9,136 nt of DNA, from assembly GCA_902494515.1 (NCBI GenBank), contig CABUTS010000087.1, forward strand, positions 1-9,136, written 5' to 3'. The notes beneath the pieces were generated by a model. That model was given only the letters and a program-made list of their open reading frames with translations, was not told the DNA's origin and searched no databases. This document shows positions 6,506-9,136 of the stretch, one piece after another. The translations under genes were made by a program, and so were the position numbers. The number at the start of each line of letters is the position of its first letter. The first letter of the stretch is position 1. This stretch comes from an uncultured Muribaculaceae bacterium. Lineage in GTDB: Bacteria; Bacteroidota; Bacteroidia; Bacteroidales; Muribaculaceae.

Positions 6506-8797
6506 ATGCTTAACCCTGTCAAGAAGACCATCACCTTGCCCGACGGCCGAGAAATCACCCTCGAGACCGGCAAACTTGCCAAGCAGGCTGATGGCGCGGT
6601 AGAGCTCCGCATGGGAAACACCATGCTCCTTGCCACCGTTGTTTCCGCCAAAGAGGCCGGAGAAGGCGTTGACTTTATGCCTCTCCAAGTTGATTACAAA
6701 GAGAAATTCTCCGCTGCCGGCCGTTTCCCCGGCGGTTTCCTCAAACGCGAAGGCCGCGCATCGGACTACGAGGTGCTGACCTCCCGTCTGGTTGACCGCG
6801 TGCTCCGCCCGCTGTTCCCCGACAATTACCACGCCGACACTTTCGTACAGATCACCATGTTCTCGGCTGACGGCGACGAGATGCCCGATGCCCTCGCCGG
6901 TCTGGCTGCTTCCGCTGCCATCGCCGTGAGCGATATCCCCTTCAACGGCCCCATCTCCGAGGTCCGCGTCGCCCGCATCGACGGCCAGTTCGTCATCGAC
7001 CCCACCTTCTCGCAGCTCGAGAAGGCTGACATGGAGCTGATGGTCGGCGCCACCTACGACAACATCATGATGGTGGAAGGCGAAATGAACGAGGTATCTG
7101 AAAACGACCTCCTCGAAGCCCTCAAGGCCGCCCACGCCGCCATCAAGGAGCAGTGCAAGGCTCAGGAAGAACTCGCCGTTATGGCCGGCAAGACCGTCAA
7201 GCGCGAGTACTGCCACGAGGTCAACGACGAAGACCTCCGCAAGGATGTTCACGACAAGTGCTACGACAAGGCTTACGCCATCGCAAAGCAGGGTTGCGCC
7301 GACAAGCACTGGCGCGAAGATTCCTTCAACGCCATCTGCGACGAATACATCGAATCCCTCCCCGAAGAGGAGCGCGAAGAGAAGGCTCCCATGGTGAAGC
7401 GCTACTACCACGACGTTGAGCGCGAGGCCATGCGCCGCTGCGTTCTCGACGAGGGTGTCCGCCTCGACGGCCGCAAGACCACCGATATCCGCCCCATCTG
7501 GTGCGAGATCGACTATGTCCCCGGCCCTCACGGATCCGCAGTCTTCACCCGCGGCGAGACCCAGAGCCTCGCAACCGTAACCCTCGGCACCAAGCTCGAC
7601 GAGAAGATTCTCGACGACGTGCTCAACCAGGGCCGCGAGCGCTTCCTCCTCCACTATAACTTCCCCCCCTTCTCCACCGGCGAAGCCAAGGCACAGCGCG
7701 GCGTAGGCCGCCGCGAAATCGGCCACGGCAATCTGGCACACCGCGCCCTCAAGCGCATGTTCCCGGATGACTTCCCCTACGTTTGCCGCGTGGTGAGCGA
7801 TATCCTCGAGAGCAACGGCTCCTCCTCTATGGCCACAGTCTGCGCCGGCACCCTGGCGCTGCTCGACGCCGGTGTGAAGATGAAGCGCCCCGTCAGCGGT
7901 ATCGCAATGGGTCTGATTTCCGATGACCATTCCGACAAGTACGCCATCCTGAGCGATATCCTCGGCGACGAGGACCACCTGGGCGACATGGACTTCAAGG
8001 TAACCGGTACCCGCGACGGTATCACCGCCACCCAGATGGATATCAAGTGCGACGGTCTGAGCTACGAAATCCTCGAGAAGGCCCTCAATCAGGCCAAGGA
8101 AGGCCGCATGCATATCCTCGACAAGATCCAGGAGACCATCGCCGAGCCCCGTGCTGACTACAAGCCCCACGTGCCCCGCATCGTCACCATGCTCATCCCC
8201 AAGGAGCTTATCGGTGCCGTCATCGGCCCGGGCGGAAAGGTTATTCAGGGTATTCAGGAGGAGAGCGGCGCAACTGTCTCCATCGACGAAATCCCCGAAG
8301 GTGGCCATATCGAGGTTGCAGCTGCCAACAAGGCTGCCATCGACAAGGCTCTCGAGATGATCAACCGCATCGTCGAGCTCCCCGAAGAGGGTAAGGTCTA
8401 CACCGGCAAGGTGATGACCATCCAGGACTTCGGTGCTTTCGTTCAGTTCATGCCGAACCGCGACGGTCTGCTCCATATCTCCGAAATCTCCTGGGACCGT
8501 CTTCCCGACATGGAAGCCAGCGGCCTGAAGGAGGGCGATGAGGTAACCGTGAAGCTGATCGAAATCGACCAGAAGACCGGCAAGTACCGTCTGTCGATGC
8601 GCGCCCTTCAGCCCAAACCCGAAGGGTGGGTGGAGCCCGCCGAGCGTCCCCGCGGTCCGCGCCGCGAGCGCCCCGAAGGCGACCGTCCCCGCCGCAGCTT
8701 CGATGACCGCCGCCGCAACAACGACCGCGGTCCCCGCCGCGACGACGACCGTCCGCGCCGCGATGACCGCCCCCGTCGTCCGCGCCCCGAGGAGTAA
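6506..8797 (+). CDS. pnp: Polynucleotide phosphorylase (polyribonucleotide nucleotidyltransferase)
   Basis: A 763-residue 3'-to-5' phosphorolytic exoribonuclease of RNA turnover, active as a trimer. Domains in order: RNase PH 1 (about 10-145), linking and helical region (about 200-320), RNase PH 2 (about 320-545), KH (about 556-617, GPGG loop at 574-577) and S1 (about 627-700, VYTGKVMTIQDFGAFV). The catalytic site looks intact: NGSSSM at 437-442 and LGDEDHLGDMDF at 486-497, with D488 and D494 matching the E. coli pair. Beyond S1 is a 55-60-residue tail rich in Arg, Asp and Pro (709-763), about 50 residues beyond the size of E. coli PNPase (711) and probably disordered and RNA-binding. ATG 6506 is the natural start, about 30 bases after the predicted transcription start. 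It is flanked by its own promoter and terminator, so probably monocistronic. Confidence 0.97.
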   Translation: MLNPVKKTITLPDGREITLETGKLAKQADGAVELRMGNTMLLATVVSAKEAGEGVDFMPLQVDYKEKFSAAGRFPGGFLKREGRASDYEVLTSRLVDRVLRPLFPDNYHADTFVQITMFSADGDEMPDALAGLAASAAIAVSDIPFNGPISEVRVARIDGQFVIDPTFSQLEKADMELMVGATYDNIMMVEGEMNEVSENDLLEALKAAHAAIKEQCKAQEELAVMAGKTVKREYCHEVNDEDLRKDVHDKCYDKAYAIAKQGCADKHWREDSFNAICDEYIESLPEEEREEKAPMVKRYYHDVEREAMRRCVLDEGVRLDGRKTTDIRPIWCEIDYVPGPHGSAVFTRGETQSLATVTLGTKLDEKILDDVLNQGRERFLLHYNFPPFSTGEAKAQRGVGRREIGHGNLAHRALKRMFPDDFPYVCRVVSDILESNGSSSMATVCAGTLALLDAGVKMKRPVSGIAMGLISDDHSDKYAILSDILGDEDHLGDMDFKVTGTRDGITATQMDIKCDGLSYEILEKALNQAKEGRMHILDKIQETIAEPRADYKPHVPRIVTMLIPKELIGAVIGPGGKVIQGIQEESGATVSIDEIPEGGHIEVAAANKAAIDKALEMINRIVELPEEGKVYTGKVMTIQDFGAFVQFMPNRDGLLHISEISWDRLPDMEASGLKEGDEVTVKLIEIDQKTGKYRLSMRALQPKPEGWVEPAERPRGPRRERPEGDRPRRSFDDRRRNNDRGPRRDDDRPRRDDRPRRPRPEE

Positions 8798-8820
8798 ATA
8801 GCCAATTCCATCCCCGTTAT

Positions 8821-8857
8821 AAAAAGCCTTCCGAGCTCCGGCCCGGGAGGCTTTTTT
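8821..8857 (+). terminator. Rho-independent terminator of pnp
   Basis: Stem AAAAAGCCT (8821-8829) pairs with AGGCTTTTT (8848-8856), extended inward by a T-G wobble and CCG/CGG (8831-8833, 8844-8846), leaving a 10-base loop and a T6 tract at 8852-8857. It starts 23 bases after the pnp stop. The A5 run on the left arm means it could also work on the minus strand. Confidence 0.92.
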
Positions 8858-8887
8858 GCGCCTCGGGGGGCGCCCGGGGGGCGCTGG

Positions 8888-8906
8888 GGCGCTCCTGCGG
8901 AGCGCC
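8888..8906. repeat. Perfect GC hairpin, REP-like
   Basis: GGCGCTCC (8888-8895) and GGAGCGCC (8899-8906) form an 8-bp stem with a TGC loop. There is no T-tract on either side, so it is not a standard terminator. Its short stem and 3-base loop resemble the element at 3984-4000, though the stem sequence differs. Confidence 0.6.
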
Positions 8907-8915
8907 TGGACTCTT

Positions 8916-8939
8916 TTATCGCGCGAGCACGCGCGATAA
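8916..8939. repeat. Perfect 10-bp inverted repeat with CGCGCG core
   Basis: TTATCGCGCG (8916-8925) and CGCGCGATAA (8930-8939) flank an AGCA loop. It shares GCACGCGCG with the palindrome before asd (2905-2913). It could be a repeat element, an RNA hairpin or a protein-binding site; no neighbouring T-tract marks it as a terminator. Confidence 0.6.
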
Positions 8940-9059
8940 CGGAACGAAAGTTACCGAAGGCCGGTATCCGTCCGAAAAAAGCCGACCGAAGGCTTGGAAA
9001 AAAGTAGCCGGGGCGGCTGCGGGGGGCAACTGGGGTGCAAAAAGCCGCTGCGGGGGCGC

Positions 9060-9092
9060 AAAAAAGCGGGCCGCCGAGGAGGGCGGCCCGCT
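9060..9092 (-). terminator. Minus-strand rho-independent terminator of an off-window gene
   Basis: An 11-bp perfect stem AGCGGGCCGCC (9065-9075) / GGCGGCCCGCT (9082-9092) with a 6-base loop. On the minus strand it is followed by a T-run (the A-run ending at 9065), the classic order for termination of leftward transcription. It implies a convergent gene whose 3' end lies at or beyond the right edge. Confidence 0.8.
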
Positions 9093-9136
9093 ATGGGGCT
9101 ATTGAAGCGCTAAGAGGCGCTATTGGGGGGCGCGGA

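Larger units (their letters stand above)
8798..9136. other. Gene-free, hairpin- and G-run-rich spacer after pnp
   Basis: I see no credible coding sequence in these 339 bases. The stretch holds the pnp terminator, at least three other perfect palindromes, G-runs (8865-8870, 8876-8881, 8886-8889, 9011-9014, 9022-9027, 9033-9036) and two copies of CCGAAGGC (8954-8961, 8986-8993). All three minus-strand frames meet a stop within about the last 50 bases, so a convergent gene coming from the right would end near the edge. Confidence 0.7.

Noticed and set aside
6476..8476. 666-residue open frame on the minus strand opposite pnp
   Set aside because: It lies antisense to an intact pnp and is rich in Leu, Val, Gly, Asp and His with no recognisable domain, as expected when a GC-rich, codon-biased gene is read backwards.
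8865..9056. G-quadruplex in the plus-strand G-runs
   Set aside because: There are several runs of four to six G, but four runs of three or more with loops of seven bases or fewer do not line up; at best a two-tier or long-loop structure.

Overview
The window looks like a chromosomal housekeeping segment from a GC-rich member of the Bacteroidales, probably Muribaculaceae or Rikenellaceae; the sequence alone does not decide which. The signs are two TAnnTTTG-type -7 promoter elements (before ruvX and pnp), start codons preceded by A-rich or unremarkable sequence instead of Shine-Dalgarno sites, and Bacteroidetes-style protein variants such as the CPA2 antiporter with a C-terminal USP-like region and a polynucleotide phosphorylase with a charged tail. 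I see no phage, CRISPR, transposase, tRNA or rRNA.

Layout, left to right. Positions 1-128 are the end of an unidentified neighbourhood plus a promoter. Then comes a tight plus-strand gene set, ruvX - def - ettA (129-2859, gaps of 16 and 12 bases), all linked to RNA or protein synthesis. After a 78-base spacer holding a tandem GC palindrome duplication lies asd (2938-3957, aspartate-semialdehyde dehydrogenase). A 122-base spacer with a REP-like hairpin leads to a large CPA2-family cation:proton antiporter (4080-6275) with no ATG or GTG start. A 230-base spacer carries five 20-bp tandem repeats, an inverted repeat and a clear promoter in front of pnp (6506-8797), which ends in a strong bidirectional-looking terminator. 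The last 339 bases have no gene I can support. They hold several perfect hairpins, G-runs and a strong terminator pointing left, which implies a convergent minus-strand gene just beyond the right edge.

How the genes relate: ruvX (16S rRNA maturation or DNA-junction family), def (N-formyl removal from nascent proteins) and ettA (ribosome-bound ABC-F factor) form a likely translation-related operon. pnp (RNA decay) is transcribed on its own. asd and the antiporter look like separate units. I did not find a gene set that amounts to a new system. The most unusual points are the antiporter, which lacks the membrane-embedded aspartate expected in its fifth core helix and has an odd start, and the rich set of short palindromic and tandem repeats in nearly every spacer.
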